Source of the DNA: Sphagnum magellanicum
Taxonomy: Eukaryota; Streptophyta; Sphagnopsida; Sphagnales; Sphagnaceae
Reading direction: 5' to 3'
DNA: 64,000 nucleotides
NCBI GenBank assembly: GCA_021904315.1
Contig: CM038919.1
Location: forward strand, 20,315,666-20,379,665
The position numbers were made by a program, and so were the translations under genes. The first letter of the stretch is position 1. Every line of letters starts with the position of its first letter. Shown here in pieces: positions 1 to 13,002 of this stretch. Below the pieces are notes generated by a model, which was not told where the DNA came from, did not search any database, and was given only the letters and a program-made list of their open reading frames with translations.

Positions 1-94
1 CATGAAACAAACCTCTGAGTTTTTTGCAGCCAACTGTATAGAGAGAGACAATGACAGAAAGAAGAAATGGAAAGGAGAATCAGGGGTTAGTCAC

Positions 95-1989
95 CTCTTG
101 AGATGACTTGTCAGAGCTTCCAAGCTTACCACAGACAAAGCATTGGTGCATCTTGTACTTACAATTGGCACAAACAAAACCATCTCTCTGCATAAGCATG
201 AAATTAAATCAAAACTCCCATTTCAGACCAAATGGCAAAGGTTTACCCTCTCTGTCCTTTCTCTAATCATGATGAACCAAAAGCAATATTGAATACAAGA
301 GAATTGCCTCATCAATCTACTCAACCAAACAACAAAATTTGTAGCTAACAGACTAACACAAAATAGCACAAAGCCTTTTTGCTCCTATACATTGTATCTA
401 TCCAAAATCTGAGGACTCACCTCCACCACCTCTGGTGAGAGATTAAGGGATTCACACTTGGTTTGAGCCCCTGACAACTTTGTTACATGGAAGGACCGCA
501 TGCATAAACCATCACAACTGCCAGTTCACAGAAATTTTTAAAACAAGAAACGAAATTAGCCTGAACATGCATGAAGATTTCAGTATGGCTCTAGAGTTCC
601 AAATGACAAGTTTATTATCATTGGATGACTAAAAAAACAAGTTCAAAATCTGCATTATGAAGTCCATGGCTGCACTATTAGAACACAAACTTGCTGCAGT
701 CATAGAGGTTTGCTTAGCGACAAATTTGATAAATCAGTAAGTGATATGACAACAAACAGATCAATTAGGTTGATAAAATACCAAATCAGCTTGTCACCTT
801 CTGCAACCCCATCATCACAAAAGGTACAAACATCTGGCTCATCAATCCAGTCCAAGGGAAATACATCTCTCCCACTGTTTGGGAATCCCTCTTCTGCCAC
901 AGTGTCATCCATGGGTTCAAACACCACTTCGTCATGAGATTCTACATGAGGTCTCTTTTGAATGGCCATATCCTGTTCCTCATTTTTCCTCTTCAGAGCT
1001 CCATTGTCTTTTTGACCCATCACCTCTTGACCCTACAACAATCCAAAAGTACAGAGAGCCAGTGAGTGAACCAGTTCCAGTATTTGACCTGTTCTACATG
1101 CTTTTGACACAACCATTCTGTCCAGAAATTGGAGTCCCAGGACTGGTTTTAGTAGTCAGAACTGAGTGATTCATGCCATCCTCAAGCTTGTTGCCATCCT
1201 CCTCATCCTTCCTGATAGCAGCATTCTCAGTTTGCATGCTCTTGTTGCAAACCCCTGGCCCAGTGGCCAAACACCTGCATCAGAGAACCAAAAGACAAGA
1301 AACCTTTTGTGGTGAACTACGGTCTGTGCAATCATCTGCACACATCTAAAACCTAAAAAATTGATTACTGTCTGGATCCATGGAGTCACAAGGCAATCAA
1401 GAAAACTATTACAGACAAAAGAAGCCAAAAAATCAAATGTGAAAAGATAACCCCGAGAGACACAGAGAGAGAGACACACACACACGCACACACGCACACA
1501 CACACATACACACACACAAAATGAGGCACACATTCTCAATTGACAGAGCAAGTAGCAGAACACGACCAATAACCTCGCAGCTAGGACTAGTGGACCACAT
1601 TACAAGACGAGTTTTTCTTCCGCGAAGAAGAGATCAAATCACAGGAATGACACAGAATCACGAGCTGCTGGAAATCAATTCGCAAACGAGTTTAGGATAG
1701 GTTTATCGCACCTTGGAGAAGGCTCAGGATGAACAGGCCGTCGCCGTGTAGGCGGCGTTCCGACAACATCATCCAGATCGGCTGCCACAACATCCTCCAA
1801 CTTGTCCAGCAACTGAATCAGATCCTCTCTCTTTATGGGGCCATAATTGTGAAGAAGTTCCTTGAATCCGACACCTCCATCCCGAGCAGCAGTAGTAGCA
1901 GCGGCCGTGCTGCTGCTCCGCAGCATCCACGTGAGACGAGAATCTCCGTCTCTAGTCTCTTTCACTCCTTGCACAAAAGTGCGTGCCAT
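95..1989 (-). CDS. EDM2: EDM2-like PHD-finger protein, 5' exons only
   Basis: Partial gene running off the left edge. Exons read on the minus strand: 1989-1712, 1274 to about 1109 (this donor is uncertain), 1032-782, 517-421 and 187-95. Apart from that donor the phases agree. The last three exons give a PHD-type zinc finger: DVCTFCDD then GDKLIC, spliced to CDGLCMRSFHVT, spliced to GFVCANCKYKMHQCFVCG and KLGSSDKSS. The CLRSFHAT-like and HQCF.C..LGSSD blocks are hallmarks of plant EDM2 proteins, which are nuclear chromatin regulators acting on intronic heterochromatin and alternative polyadenylation. Exon 1 starts at the first ATG (MARTFVQG) and holds a short helical stretch (FKELLHNYGPIKREDLIQLL) resembling the segment that precedes the PHD in EDM2. 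I could not place the RFD-like domain that normally lies before it. Family assignment is firm; the N-terminal model is less so. Confidence 0.8.
1454..1519. repeat. GA/CA microsatellite
   Basis: Alternating GAGA and CACACA (with CACACG) units inside the first intron of the EDM2-like gene. Simple repeat with no other content. Confidence 0.9.
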
Positions 1990-4380
1990 CCTCCTCCTAC
2001 ATACTCGACCTGACTACGTAATGTCCGGATCACTGATAGCAGCAACACAAGAACCTATTGTCGAAGGCGGGAAAAAAACAAAACAAAAACAAATCAAAAT
2101 CGAACTAGCGCCTTCACAAGAAGATGAGGATACCAAGATACAATACACGGCGTGCAGCAATTGCGGGGCTCAAAAACAGCAACTTGGCGAGGAAAATCAA
2201 AACGAAAACACAAACACAGGTGTTTTCTCTAAGGAAAGGAAGGAGAGGGACGAACAGTAAACCAAGACCACAACGAAAAAGGAACCAGTAATACAGACGC
2301 AATAATGAACGGAGGAGGTAGTTAAGACATTCGATAGAAAGAGGAAGAAGAGGAGAATGCAATCGAATAGAAGAAGAAGAAAAAGGAAGTCACATTGCGA
2401 CGAGAGATGCGCGAGAAATGCAAGCATTCAGCTCTGTTCCAAGAGGCAAAACGCATCGCGAAACACCAACAAGAGAGCAAAAGGAAACATGCAAACACGA
2501 CGCCTCTTGAACCCTATTCACTAGGTACCTCTTCAATCCGGAGATGTAGGTACCTACGTACCTACGTACCTACCTCCTCGAATAGGTACCTAACTTACTT
2601 CTTCTTTTCCTTTTTTTCTGTTTACTTTTCACTTTTGAAGACGATAGGTACGGTAAAAGTAAAAAGCAAAAAGTTATGATAGGAAAAAGACTAGCTATCA
2701 ATTAAATTTGGCGAATCTTTCCATAAATTAGCAAAATTAGTCAAATTTACAGTTTTACCAAAAAAAAAAACATTTTCCAGGAATTTTGGCGATTTTTGGC
2801 TCCAAAAAAATGGTAAAAATTGTCAGAAAGAATCACTGATCCTATCAAGAAAAAAAATGATAGAAAGTGAATATCCTTCAAATGTGGACTACATATTAAT
2901 GCATTTTATTTTGTTTAAATTTTATTTTAATAAATTTTTATTAGGCTTAATAAAATCAATGGTGTGGTAAGATAACTTCCTGAATTTTCATTTAAAAAAA
3001 GCTAAATTCCAGAAATCCTCACATTTTATGCAATATGAACAATGAACATGTATATGATATTGTGTTTTAATTTTAAACTTTTTCACAAGGAATGTAATTA
3101 CTGGTTTTTTAAAAATTAATTTTAGTGTTCAGTTCACATAACATACATTACATTCAATTAAATATCAATTTATGTTGTGATTAATCCTTTTTAATTAAAA
3201 TTTTAGATCTAGTGTGTTAATTTTTATTTATTTATTTGGCCACAAAATGCTTTAGGGTTTGGTGATTTTATTCAATGTACTTCAATTACAAAACAAACTT
3301 GTATTGATAACAAATGATTGTACCCAAGTTCAAATGCCTTTGTCATTAGACCCTAAACACTAAACCCCTATTGTGACTATAGGGGAAAAATAATTATAAA
3401 ATAATTTTTTTATGCCAAAATAAAGGTGCCAATTAATTAAACTTTCTACAAGCTTTATTATGCATTATTAAACTTGAAGAAGGTTGGGATTTTTGTGTTT
3501 TTTTTAATGTGACAATTTACATTGAGTTTGAGCTCCTTAACTATTAGCTTGTGTATTTTGTTAATTAGATTTTTTAATTAAAAATTTCTGCTTTCTCAGC
3601 AAGTTTGCATATCTTTTGTTTGTTTACATTGGAAATTTTTATTTTTTATTTTTTCCTTCAACTAGATTCATTCTTGTTAGTTTGCATAATTTGAACACAA
3701 AACAACACCGACATTGCTGAACTAATTTACAAAACCCTAATACTCCATACCCTAGAGTTCTCCCATTACAATCACATTTACAAAAAACAAACTTTGTAAA
3801 TATTTTGTGCTACTAATGAATATGATAATGATTTTAAAGAATGATGTTTCTTACTAAAATGGACGAATTATCAAAAATTGTGTGACACAAACAAGAATGT
3901 GACTAAAAAGGAAATATATTGTACATAAAAAAGAAGATCAAATTGGTTTGTCTTAACATTTAAAAGTTAATTTTTAAATTTTAGAGCTAAAAAACTCACA
4001 TGCCAAAATTCAAATTTTAAAACATAATAATAATTTGGCACTTGTGTCTATGTGTCAAAATATTACAATAAATGAAAATTATTTTTGTTTGGGTACATAT
4101 TAACCTACAGGTAGTCTTACATCACTACTATGGTTTTAAAAAAAACTTAATTTTTGTTGGGTTGTTTCTAAACATTGTAAATATTCCATCCATAGTCCCA
4201 AGTGGGGGGAGGGAGCTACAACCACCCTATTGCTCAATAGTTGTGTAAAATATTGTAATTTAAAATTTTTTAACTAAGTAGGGTTGTATGGAATTCAAAT
4301 TGATTCTTGTAATTAAAAAATGAAATTGGTTCAACAATCGAAAATCTCTGGTGTTGAAAGTGCGAGTCTATTAAATATAG
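1990..4380. other. Promoter side of EDM2-like gene, then AT-rich spacer
   Basis: The first ~500 bases have balanced composition and are the likely upstream region of the minus-strand EDM2-like gene. A TACCTACG simple repeat lies near 2546-2574. From about 2690 the sequence becomes strongly AT-rich, with A and T runs and no credible coding exon on either strand. Confidence 0.6.
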
Positions 4381-6660
4381 GTAATTTTTTAATTCTTAGA
4401 TTTTTTTGAAAATTTTGGCCTAGCTAAATCCCTTTTCCTTTCTTGAGCAAGCAAAATTATTAATGTATTCCACATACATTTAGGAAATTTCTCTTGATGT
4501 TTTACATGTAAGCGAATAAAACCCAACAATTGGGGGGATTCCCAAAATAAGGTGCCTAGGACATGGCTATAACTTAACATTTTGGGAACATACTATGATG
4601 GCCTTCACCTATTGTAAAGAATGAAACAAAGGTTATCATGAATGTAAAGAATTGATAAAATTTTCATGTGTATGTGGAAGGTGCCTTACCCTTGTTAATT
4701 TGTCTACCACAATTCAACTTCTCATGCTCACCCTTCGATGCAACATTGTACCAAGTTTGATGTTCATATCATAGTTATGTTAAAAAAGTTACTAAGGTCA
4801 AGATTTTTTGGCACCATTGTGAGTCATTTGGCTTGTCGTGAGTCACTTTTCTTGCTTCTTGGGGGGAGGGGGGTTAGGCCTTCCTTTAATGATTTGATGT
4901 GCTACACTCATCTTTTTAGGACGTTGGGCTTTGATCGTTCTTGCATTAATTTTTCATTTTCAACAATATGATCACCTTACTTTTTTTCATGTGGTAGCAC
5001 ATGTAAAAATTGGTCGCACTATGGAATACCCATGTGATGTTACTTGAGGTCGTCCAATCACATGTCTTGCTTTTCGAGAATCTAGTAGTGCAATTTTATC
5101 CTCAAATGCAATATTTTTTTATGGACTAATTAAAGAAGCTGGAATTTACTTCACTTTTAACAAATGTTCCTTCAAATGTTGTGCAAACATGTTTTCACTC
5201 CTATGCAGGTCCAGTAGCAAGGGATTGGTTATCAGCTCGTCCTTAGCACCCCTTCATTTCGTTTATCTTTCACCCATTTTTTCACAACATTTTATATTCA
5301 TCTTGGTACCATATCCTATAGTTTCACATCTTTCATGATGCCAATATGATCATATCATTAATGATTTGGGTATACATTTGCTATGTTGTTTGTGTAGGAG
5401 TGAGTTCACTGTAGCCCATGATATGCTTCGAAATATTATTGCAACTATTGCATGAGAAAGTGGAGCTCACATACAAAGAGTGGTTTTTCACATTTTCCCC
5501 CACCACACACAAAGATGAATGGATATTGTCATCACCAAAGACAATTTTTGAACCTTGGCGAATGTTATCATTGGTGATCTAATTCATACAAATTTGGTGC
5601 AGTGTGCTTTGGTGACAACAGTGCATGCAACAATAGTTACCATTCAAAACAAGGCACGATCTTACACAAAATGAACATTAAGAAATGATTTCATTCCCCT
5701 TGTTATAGAGACCTACAGTTGTTTCCATCTTCATTTTGATTCTTTTTTTACTTCTTGTGTACATGCATGTATAGCTCGTCATCGACAAACCTCCTTGGTA
5801 CTTTCGATGTTTATATTTCATTATAGGCAATGGGTGTCAATAGCCCTATAACATGTGTAAGCCATCACGATTCTTTAGTGGGCTGTTAGCTTAATCACAA
5901 TTTTTCATCTTTTCCACACATACTAGCTAGTGCACTTCCATCAATAGTTAATTTGTGACATAGGATGCCCTTTTAACATTATGTCTTCCACTTCACTACT
6001 ACTTCATTACTATTGTTTTGATGGTCTTGGTTTTGCTTTCATGCGTTTACATTTGCATTGACAAGCCTTGTATTTTTTGTGGATGGATTTCCATCCTTGT
6101 ATATATATATTATATATAAGTTTTTCTTCTTGGATGTCTTACCACGCACAGAGCAAAACACACAAGATTTGAGGTCAAAACTCAAAAATTCACCCTAAAC
6201 ACTTCCATTTTTCCCCTTTGTACCAAGTTTGTCCCAAGTTGCATGAGTCACCCTATCATTTGCCCAAACATGAGGTGTACATCCCAGGTTTTTGTTTTTT
6301 GTTTTGGACATCCTGGGGTTTTAGTACTTTATAGATATCTTTAATAGACAAACAAAAGCACAATCATTCAAATTCTACAAGATCTTTGCTTTGGATAAGG
6401 ACTTAGAATGGGACAATTCTTGTAATTCAAGTCCCACATCCACACTCCCCACCTCAAGTTGGGCCTTCATTCGCAAAATGGCCAACTTCCCAATGGGTCT
6501 AGGGTTTAAGGTTTTAGGGTTTTGGCTTAACAAACCTTCTCCTCTCTCTTTCATGGGAGGGATATTTCTGACATAATAAGGTGCCCTCCAAATACACTTA
6601 GGAAATTTCTCCAGGTGGGCCATGGGTTCAAAAAGGGTGTAGGGCTAAGGATTCAGGGTT
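4381..6660. mobile_element. Possible worn transposable element, unclassified
   Basis: This stretch is less AT-rich than its surroundings and shows short, stop-broken peptide-like runs, for example GGRGVRPSFNDLM near 4860-4900 and KVELTYKEWFFTF near 5456-5495. Two short motifs occur near both ends (4477 and 6594, TTAGGAAATTTCTC; 4550 and 6574, AATAAGGTGCC), but in a different order, so they do not make clean terminal repeats. A CTCCCCACCTCAAGTTGGG block near 6445 resembles sequence often seen in plant copia-type LTRs. I could not identify a transposase, integrase or reverse transcriptase. The class remains unknown. Confidence 0.25.
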
Positions 6661-6744
6661 GTCATAATTAAGAACCCTTAACCCTTAATTGGAAACCCCT
6701 TTCACACGAGCAGTTCAATACTAAAATTGTACCTCTTGCAAGAA

Positions 6745-7345
6745 TCTTCATGTGTGGGAGGGAGTTAGGGTTTAGGGTTTTAAGGGATGCTAGTGTTAAA
6801 TGTTCTGTGGGAGGGTGTTAGGGTTTAGGGTTTTAAGGGATGCTAGTGTTAAATGTTTTGTGGGAGGGTGTTAGGGTTTTAAGGTTTTAAGGGATGTCAC
6901 TGTAATGCTCTGTGGGAGGGGAGTTAAGCTTTAGGGTTTAATGGACGCCAATGCAATGCTCTGTGGGAGGGAGTTAGGGTTTAGGGTTTTAAGGGACGCC
7001 AATGCAATGTTCTGTGGGAGGGAGTTAAGGTTTAGGGTTTAAGGGACAGCAGTGCAGTGTTCTGTGGGAGGGGGTTAAGGTTTAGGGTTTTAAGGGACGC
7101 CGGTGCAATGTTCTGTGGGCGGGACTTAGGGTTTAGGGTTTTAAGGGACGCCGGTGCAATGTTCTGTGGGCGGGACTTAGGGTTTAGGGTTTTAAGGGAC
7201 GCCGGTGCAATGTTCTGTGGGCGGGACTTAGGGTTTAGGGTTTTAAGGGACGCCGGTGCAATGTTCTGTGGGAGGGAGTTGGGGTTTAGGGTTTAAGGGA
7301 CGCTGGTGCAATGTTCTGTGGGAGGGAGTTGGGGTTTAGGGTTTT
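6745..7345. repeat. 12-copy ~51-bp minisatellite with TTTAGGG units
   Basis: About twelve head-to-tail units, each with TGTGGGAGGG, then GTTAGGGTTTAGGG, then TTTTAAGGGACGC and CAATG. Late units (about 7057-7320) are nearly identical; early ones are more diverged. The TTAGGGTTTAGGG core is two plant telomere repeats. The array ends about 85 bases before the METTL17 start codon. Because the unit is 51 bases (17 codons), it leaves an artificial open frame that should not be read as protein. Confidence 0.9.
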
Positions 7346-7429
7346 CCCTTTCTTCATCTATTTGCGCGAGCGCGCGTGCATGTGCGAGAAAGAAGAGAAT
7401 TCTGAGGCCGTTGTTGGCCTAATTTGGAG

Positions 7430-10400
7430 ATGGCGAACTCGGTTGCAGCAGAGGTGGGGCGCAAGAGCTTCACATTGGCGGGGCTGCAAGCAGCAGCTCG
7501 GCAGTCGCAGCGTCTCCTGCGACTTCCAACGTCTCTGCAATCGGCCATCTCTGCCTTTCTGGGAGGTGTGCAAAGCTGCTTTCTTTGAATCTCGTAGTCG
7601 GTGTGGTGTTTGTGTGTGTTTGTTTGTTGCGGACATTTGTTCTAAGTGTCCAAGGTCTCCCTTTCTTCAATCTTCGTATAAGGGCACAATTATGAGGCCA
7701 CAGTCTAATAATTTCTTTGATGATGATGACCTTTTTGCAGACATGCCCTCGCGAGAGCTGAAGCAAAATGTGGTGCGATTATCAGGAGCAATGCGAACGC
7801 GGAAAGGAGGAACGGTATTGTCTGTTGACATGGATGCAATAGAGGGTTCAGATGATGCACAGGTAGCGGTAGAGGAGTACATGAGCAGGAACACAGTCCG
7901 CACTCGCTTGAGTAAGGATATAATCTCCCAAGGAAAAGGACCCTTGCGGTATGAGTACAACGAGAAGACCACAGCCGCATATGTTGCTGCCCGGATGCCA
8001 GCTATCTATGGTACTATCTACCGTGTTTTATCAGAGGTTAGTGATTTTTCTCACTGTCATGGTCAAACCCTGGCAAGATTTTCCACATGGTTTAGTAGAT
8101 TAGGTTTTTCTTGTGTTGGAGATTAATGGTTAGGATTTAGGTTTTGTAATATTAAGTAGGATTTGTGGAAGTAGTTTCCGTGTGTTTTTTTCTGCTCAAG
8201 AGTCTTTGCAATGCATTGGAAGCAAGATTCAAGGTTCTTCCATGTTTTTTCTGTGAATTCATGGATGGTTTTCAATGTCCAATACTTCGTAAAATTGGCT
8301 CTCAATAGATCCATCTTTGTGAAAAGAGTTGGGTGGAATTGTATAGGTCTCATCACGACTGCCAAACTTCAATCCATCACATGTGCTCGACTTTGGTTCT
8401 GGGCCTGGCACAGTTTTGTGGTACTTCTCCAGAAGCATTCAAAACACCTTTGCACATGATGTGGCCGTTAGTCTGTGCTGCAGCTTTTCACCATCTGAGA
8501 GTGCAGCATCCAATGTGCTGTCAGTGTGCTGTCAGTCTCTAATGCTGCTGTTGTCATGCTTACCACACACTGCAATGCACAGAGTGTAGCTATATTTCTG
8601 TTGTTTGCTTATTCTAATATATGACAACCACAGGGCATTGCAGGAGGTGTGGCCTGGAGCGGTGGCTCATGCAAACCTGGTGGAACCATCACGGGCTATG
8701 GCACAGGCTTGCCGCAGTCTTTTGCAAGGTAGCTCTTATTAGTCTCTTGTTGGGAATGGAACAATCTATGGATGTTCTAGAGATTCTGCTGAAAATGTTC
8801 TCAATCTTGTGAAGAGCTGCGTAGCACTCTTCTTGCAGTTTGTATGTGTTGTAGTTTTCTGCTCAATTGTTCCAGGCTACTTGCACCAAATGCTCCTGGT
8901 CAGTACTGTTTATACATGTCAATCATTTGTTAGACATTGTATCATTGTACTACTATTTTTCCACTCATGGAGTCATTGTACATTGTTATTGTGGGACAAG
9001 GTGCTGAGCAACTACCTCTCATCAAGTTGCATCCAAGCCTCTCGCTTTTATCACGCAGTCTAAAGAAAACTGATCGGCAGCATGATCTTGTCATTTCTGT
9101 AACTATCCTGTACTTTCCTTTTGGCTTTAGTCTTGATGGAATTCTATTGAAGCCCACTTTTTGGTTCTTGTTCCCTTATAGTAACTAACTGCTCCTACAA
9201 TTTGAGACTATGTGGACTGTTTACATTCTTTTTCTTAGTTGTGGCTCTGTTTGGAATTGCTGGAAGTCTTATGCATTAGGAGAGTTGGTGACAAGGGATG
9301 AGCGTATCTCTACTGTGCGCCAGCTTTGGTCTCTCACACAAGATCTTCTTGTGAGTTTATAAACTGGAAATCTCTTGTAATTAGCACATCAGACACAAGG
9401 TTCTCAGTTGCCATCAAAGGTTTCATTTGTATGCTGAAAGGTGTCAGAGTGGAGACTGGAAAGCAACCCACAGGATCATTAGTGCCAGACTTCTCTTTGT
9501 TCAGCTGTCATTGCCTTGATGAGAATTGCTGGTTATGGAAGTTGGCAGTGTCTTGACTTAGTTTGATCAAAATCCTGTTCTGATCACCTTTGAGATAAAC
9601 AGGTGTTGATTGAGCCAGGCACCCCTGAAGGATCAAGCTTGGTGCGTGAGATGCGCACCCACATTTTGCAAATGGAAAAGAAGGTACAGCCATTAGCTGT
9701 TCTGGAGTCATCCCTTGTTGTAAAACAATAACCCAGTTTGCCAATATACCTTGTTGCAGTAGCTTGAATGAGGATACAATTTTTGCCTTAATTCATGGCA
9801 ATTTACTGCCCGATGACAGTATTCATTCATTTTGTGTTTGATAAACAGAAACTACGACGATCTGCTCAGAGTCAAGAGCAGGCTCCTGTAGCAGGGACAC
9901 CTGATAATGAGGCCAGCAATTCAACAGTAGGAGGTCTATCACACCACACTGAGTGTGGTGTGTTTGTGGTTGCTCCTGTAAGTGCAGACTTGCATTTATG
10001 GCATTCTTTGGGCTTTCATTACAGGCATCAGTATAATCACAATTAGTGGTTTGCATGAATACTCTATGATGGTTTACATGAATATTTGACACCATATTAT
10101 GTGTGCTTGATCTGGACTTCACAGTGTGCACATGATGGTGTGTGCCCTATGGATAAGACTGGTCAATGGTGCCACTTTAGTCAGCGATTAGAGCGCAACT
10201 CTGCCCAGCGCATCACCAAGGTAATCCCTCCTGATATTTGTGGAGCTTGCTCCCTTCACTTTGTTGTTTTGGGACCCTACTTATTGCACAAAGGGTGAGG
10301 TGCCTGGTGTTAACTCTTGTGACATACATGCCAGATTGTTTGCCAAACTCTGCAAGTTAGGTAGTTTTTTCTTGTGCCTTCACAAGTATCTCAGCTGGTT

Positions 10401-11022
10401 ATTTTACAAGTGTTTTGGCATGATTCTGTGCAGAGACATGGTACCTTGCCACTTCGTGCATATGAGGATGAGAAATTTTCCTTTGTAGTGCTGCGTCGTG
10501 GTACTCGGCCCCAGTAAGCTTCTTCAACTTGCAAAGCCCTAGCATGTGATGTAGAACTGGATTGAAGCACATAACTGACACCTCCTTTCCTTTTCCAGGA
10601 CACCATGGCCTCTGGATTCAGTAGAGATTTTGTCATCACCAGAACATGAGGCTGAAAATGACATTGAGCTTGAATACACTGATGAGCTCGAGTATGCAGA
10701 TGAGAATCAGGATATGGATTCAATGGTTAGTGAAGGGGACCTTGATCATGAATTTGAAGAGGAAGTTAACTCGGACAAGGATGAAGAAGAAGAAGAGCCA
10801 GAGCCTTTGGAGGAAGTAGCAGATTTGGGAGCTGGGTGGGCACGGATTGTACGGGCACCTATTAGAAGGGGCCGCCACACTGTTTTAGACTTGTGCCGTG
10901 CAACTGAGAGAGATGGGTCACAGGGGGCACTTAACCGTTTGGTGTGCTCACGAAGAGGGAAGTTTGCTGCACTTCACCCACAGGCTCGAAAAGCACATTG
11001 GGGTGACCTATGGCCTTGCTAG
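7430..11022 (+). CDS. METTL17: METTL17/Rsm22-family mitoribosome assembly factor
   Basis: Eleven exons: 7430-7565, 7741-8036, 8347-8420, 8634-8728, 9001-9098, 9267-9350, 9603-9683, 9849-9977, 10125-10220, 10434-10513, 10599-11022 (1,593 nt, 530 aa); phases agree at every junction. The family binds and matures the small mitochondrial ribosomal subunit. Landmarks: N-terminal FTLAGLQAAARQSQR helix; SAM-type loop VLDFGSGPGTVLW (residues 157-169); EVWPGAVAHANLVEPSRAM; a CAHDGVCP...WCHF block with Cys332, Cys338 and Cys347; EDEKFSFVVLRRG; an acidic stretch; Cys489 in VLDLCRATERDG; and the terminal HPQARKAHWGDLWP, as in plant homologues. The four cysteines match the 4Fe-4S ligand set known for METTL17. 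The start at 7430 (MANSVAAEVGRKSFTL) was chosen because it aligns with the plant N-terminus; the leader is nearly free of acidic residues, fitting mitochondrial import. The telomere-like minisatellite lies just upstream. Confidence 0.93.
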
Positions 11023-12931
11023 ATACAAATCCAGCTCATAGACACCAATACACAATGGTGCTGTAGTTCTTTCAGTTTGGAGTTCTGTTTCCAGGGAGAA
11101 TGAAGGCCAAAGTTTTCTGATCCAAAAGCCTGGGTTCTTCGATCATGCAATTCACAGCTCCTTTTCAACAGAGTTCAGTGCCAAAACTGCTATTCATGAG
11201 CCTCATTCTCCAGCTGCAGATAAATATTTGCTACAAGTGAGATCGTCATTACTTGGACTGTGCTCTGCTACCAACCTGCATCTGGCTGGCTATACACATT
11301 CAGTTGTGCACAGGGCAAGGTTCTCCAGCCATCAGTGATGCTTGTGACTCTGTCACATTCCTTAGCTCTTGTGCACCCATGCTGCTGCACCACAGAGCAT
11401 ATTGAAATGATGCATCTGATGGCAAGAAGCTGGAACTTCATTCTTTTGGGGTGAGGAGGAGGGCAAGGCAGATTCTGTGGTGAAGATGTGGAGCCCGAAG
11501 GAGGCAGTAGCATCTTCTCTTGATGCAGAGTGGAGGGGAAGCCCTGTGTACACATTTGGTTGTGACCACAGTGCACAGCATCACTATCAAGTCAGCACCA
11601 ATATCAAGTCCGATATGAGGCACTTAAGGAGATGTGGGTCACTCTTGTTGGTCAGGTTGAGGTAGTAGGTCGTACTGTCTTTCTTTCATCTTGTGCATCA
11701 GCCTATTGGTGATTCACTCCTTGGTGGTAGAAGGCCACTGAAGCACATAAGTTCAGCTGCTATGATGGTAAGGAATGAGGGCCTCATTTTTCGATGTTAT
11801 CTTGTTTGCATCTTACTGTCACGCTCGTTGCAAGCTTTGGAAAGTATGGGACTGCTGAAGGGTGATCCTAGCAGCTACTAGAGGATAAGAAATCATGGGT
11901 ATGGATTTTGATGTTCCATGTTGGACATCAAAATCTGACTTCTAGACATCACATTCATGAGTTCTTTGAAACATGGCAGTGAGAACTTGTATTTGTGTTC
12001 AAGGAAATCCCCATATCATGTGTGGTCTCCTTGAGGATAACTTAATCAAAGAACTTGACGCTAACAATCCAGTCAAGATCTGTGATTTCAAATATCTGTG
12101 ATATTTGTAATTGACATAATTGTTTACTTTTGGGCAGTTGTGAAAGATTAAGTTAATGTTTTGAATTCTACAAGGTGATCTGTTTGTAATCTGATGACCT
12201 TCTGCATGAGTGTGTTGTTGTTGGTCTGTTGTTGGATCACCTTTCAACAAGCTTTTGCTTTTGCATCATTCTCCATGCGCAGAGGGTGCCATCTATTTCA
12301 AACTTTATGTCCATTGAGTTTAATGTTTTTGCGTGTTGGTGCAATTGCAAACAAATATCTTACACAATTTCCAAACCTTTCATTGATCTTGAAATGTAAA
12401 GGAGAAGTTTTTTTTAAAAAACTATAATGGAAATAAGTTGAAAAAAGAGAAAACCGTAAATATATGTTTCAAACTTCAAGCAAACAAAGCTTTCAAGAGT
12501 TTGAGCTTTCCCCAAAAGACATGAACTCCTATTGAATTTCTTTTGCATCCAATACTTGGGCACTTGGGCTCTGCATTGCTCCACACTTAAAAAGGTCGGG
12601 ATATTGGATGAACAGATCTTTCCTCGGTTTTGCAATCAGTTGCCTTACGCAGGAGAAGGGGGCAAATCGTTACAAAAGCTGGAGAAAATCTGTTCATCTG
12701 ATTGGATGAAAAGAATGGGCTGACAGTACGTTCCTGTGGTCTGGTTTTCCGACATGGTTTTCAAGAGAAGGGAAAGGAGAGAGCACACATGCGAGCGAGC
12801 GAGCGAGCGAGAGCGATGGCGATCCAGCGAGCACGAAACTAGAATTTGTGAATGTGGGTGCAGGGGAAAGGAGTTGGATTCTGATGATTTGTATGTGATT
12901 AGTGCAAGATTTACTCAATTTTTTGGTTATT

Positions 12932-12982
<51 letters not shown>

Positions 12983-13002
12983 AAGCACCGTTTAGGTCAG
13001 CA
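11023..13002. other. METTL17 3' region and promoter of first glycolate oxidase gene
   Basis: The first part is the likely 3' UTR and downstream spacer of METTL17; I see no convincing exon in it. From about 12760 a GAGCGAGC-rich leader begins. From there to about 12910 it is recognisably similar to the sequence upstream of the second glycolate oxidase gene (about 19935-20100), so the duplicated unit includes promoter or leader DNA. Confidence 0.55.
12935..12976. repeat. (AC)n microsatellite in the leader of the first glycolate oxidase gene
   Basis: About twenty uninterrupted AC units ending 27 bases before the start codon at 13003. The second gene copy has no such array at this place. Confidence 0.95.

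Noticed and set aside
7057..7345. Open frame with a repeated MFCGRDLGFRVLRDAGA-like peptide
   Set aside because: It is the 51-base minisatellite read in one frame; a 17-codon period keeps the frame open by chance. The real METTL17 start aligns at 7430.
7692..8126. Alternative METTL17 start at the ATG at 7692 within a longer open frame
   Set aside because: An excellent CTTTTTGCAG acceptor at 7740 and the exon at 7430-7565 give a protein that matches plant homologues from the N-terminus, whereas the 7692 start does not.
12736..13002. N-terminal extension of copy 1 glycolate oxidase
   Set aside because: The extension would encode an arginine/glutamate-rich stretch and a poly(TH) run from the AC microsatellite. 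The family start MSS(E/Q)(D/E)LVN is shared by both copies.
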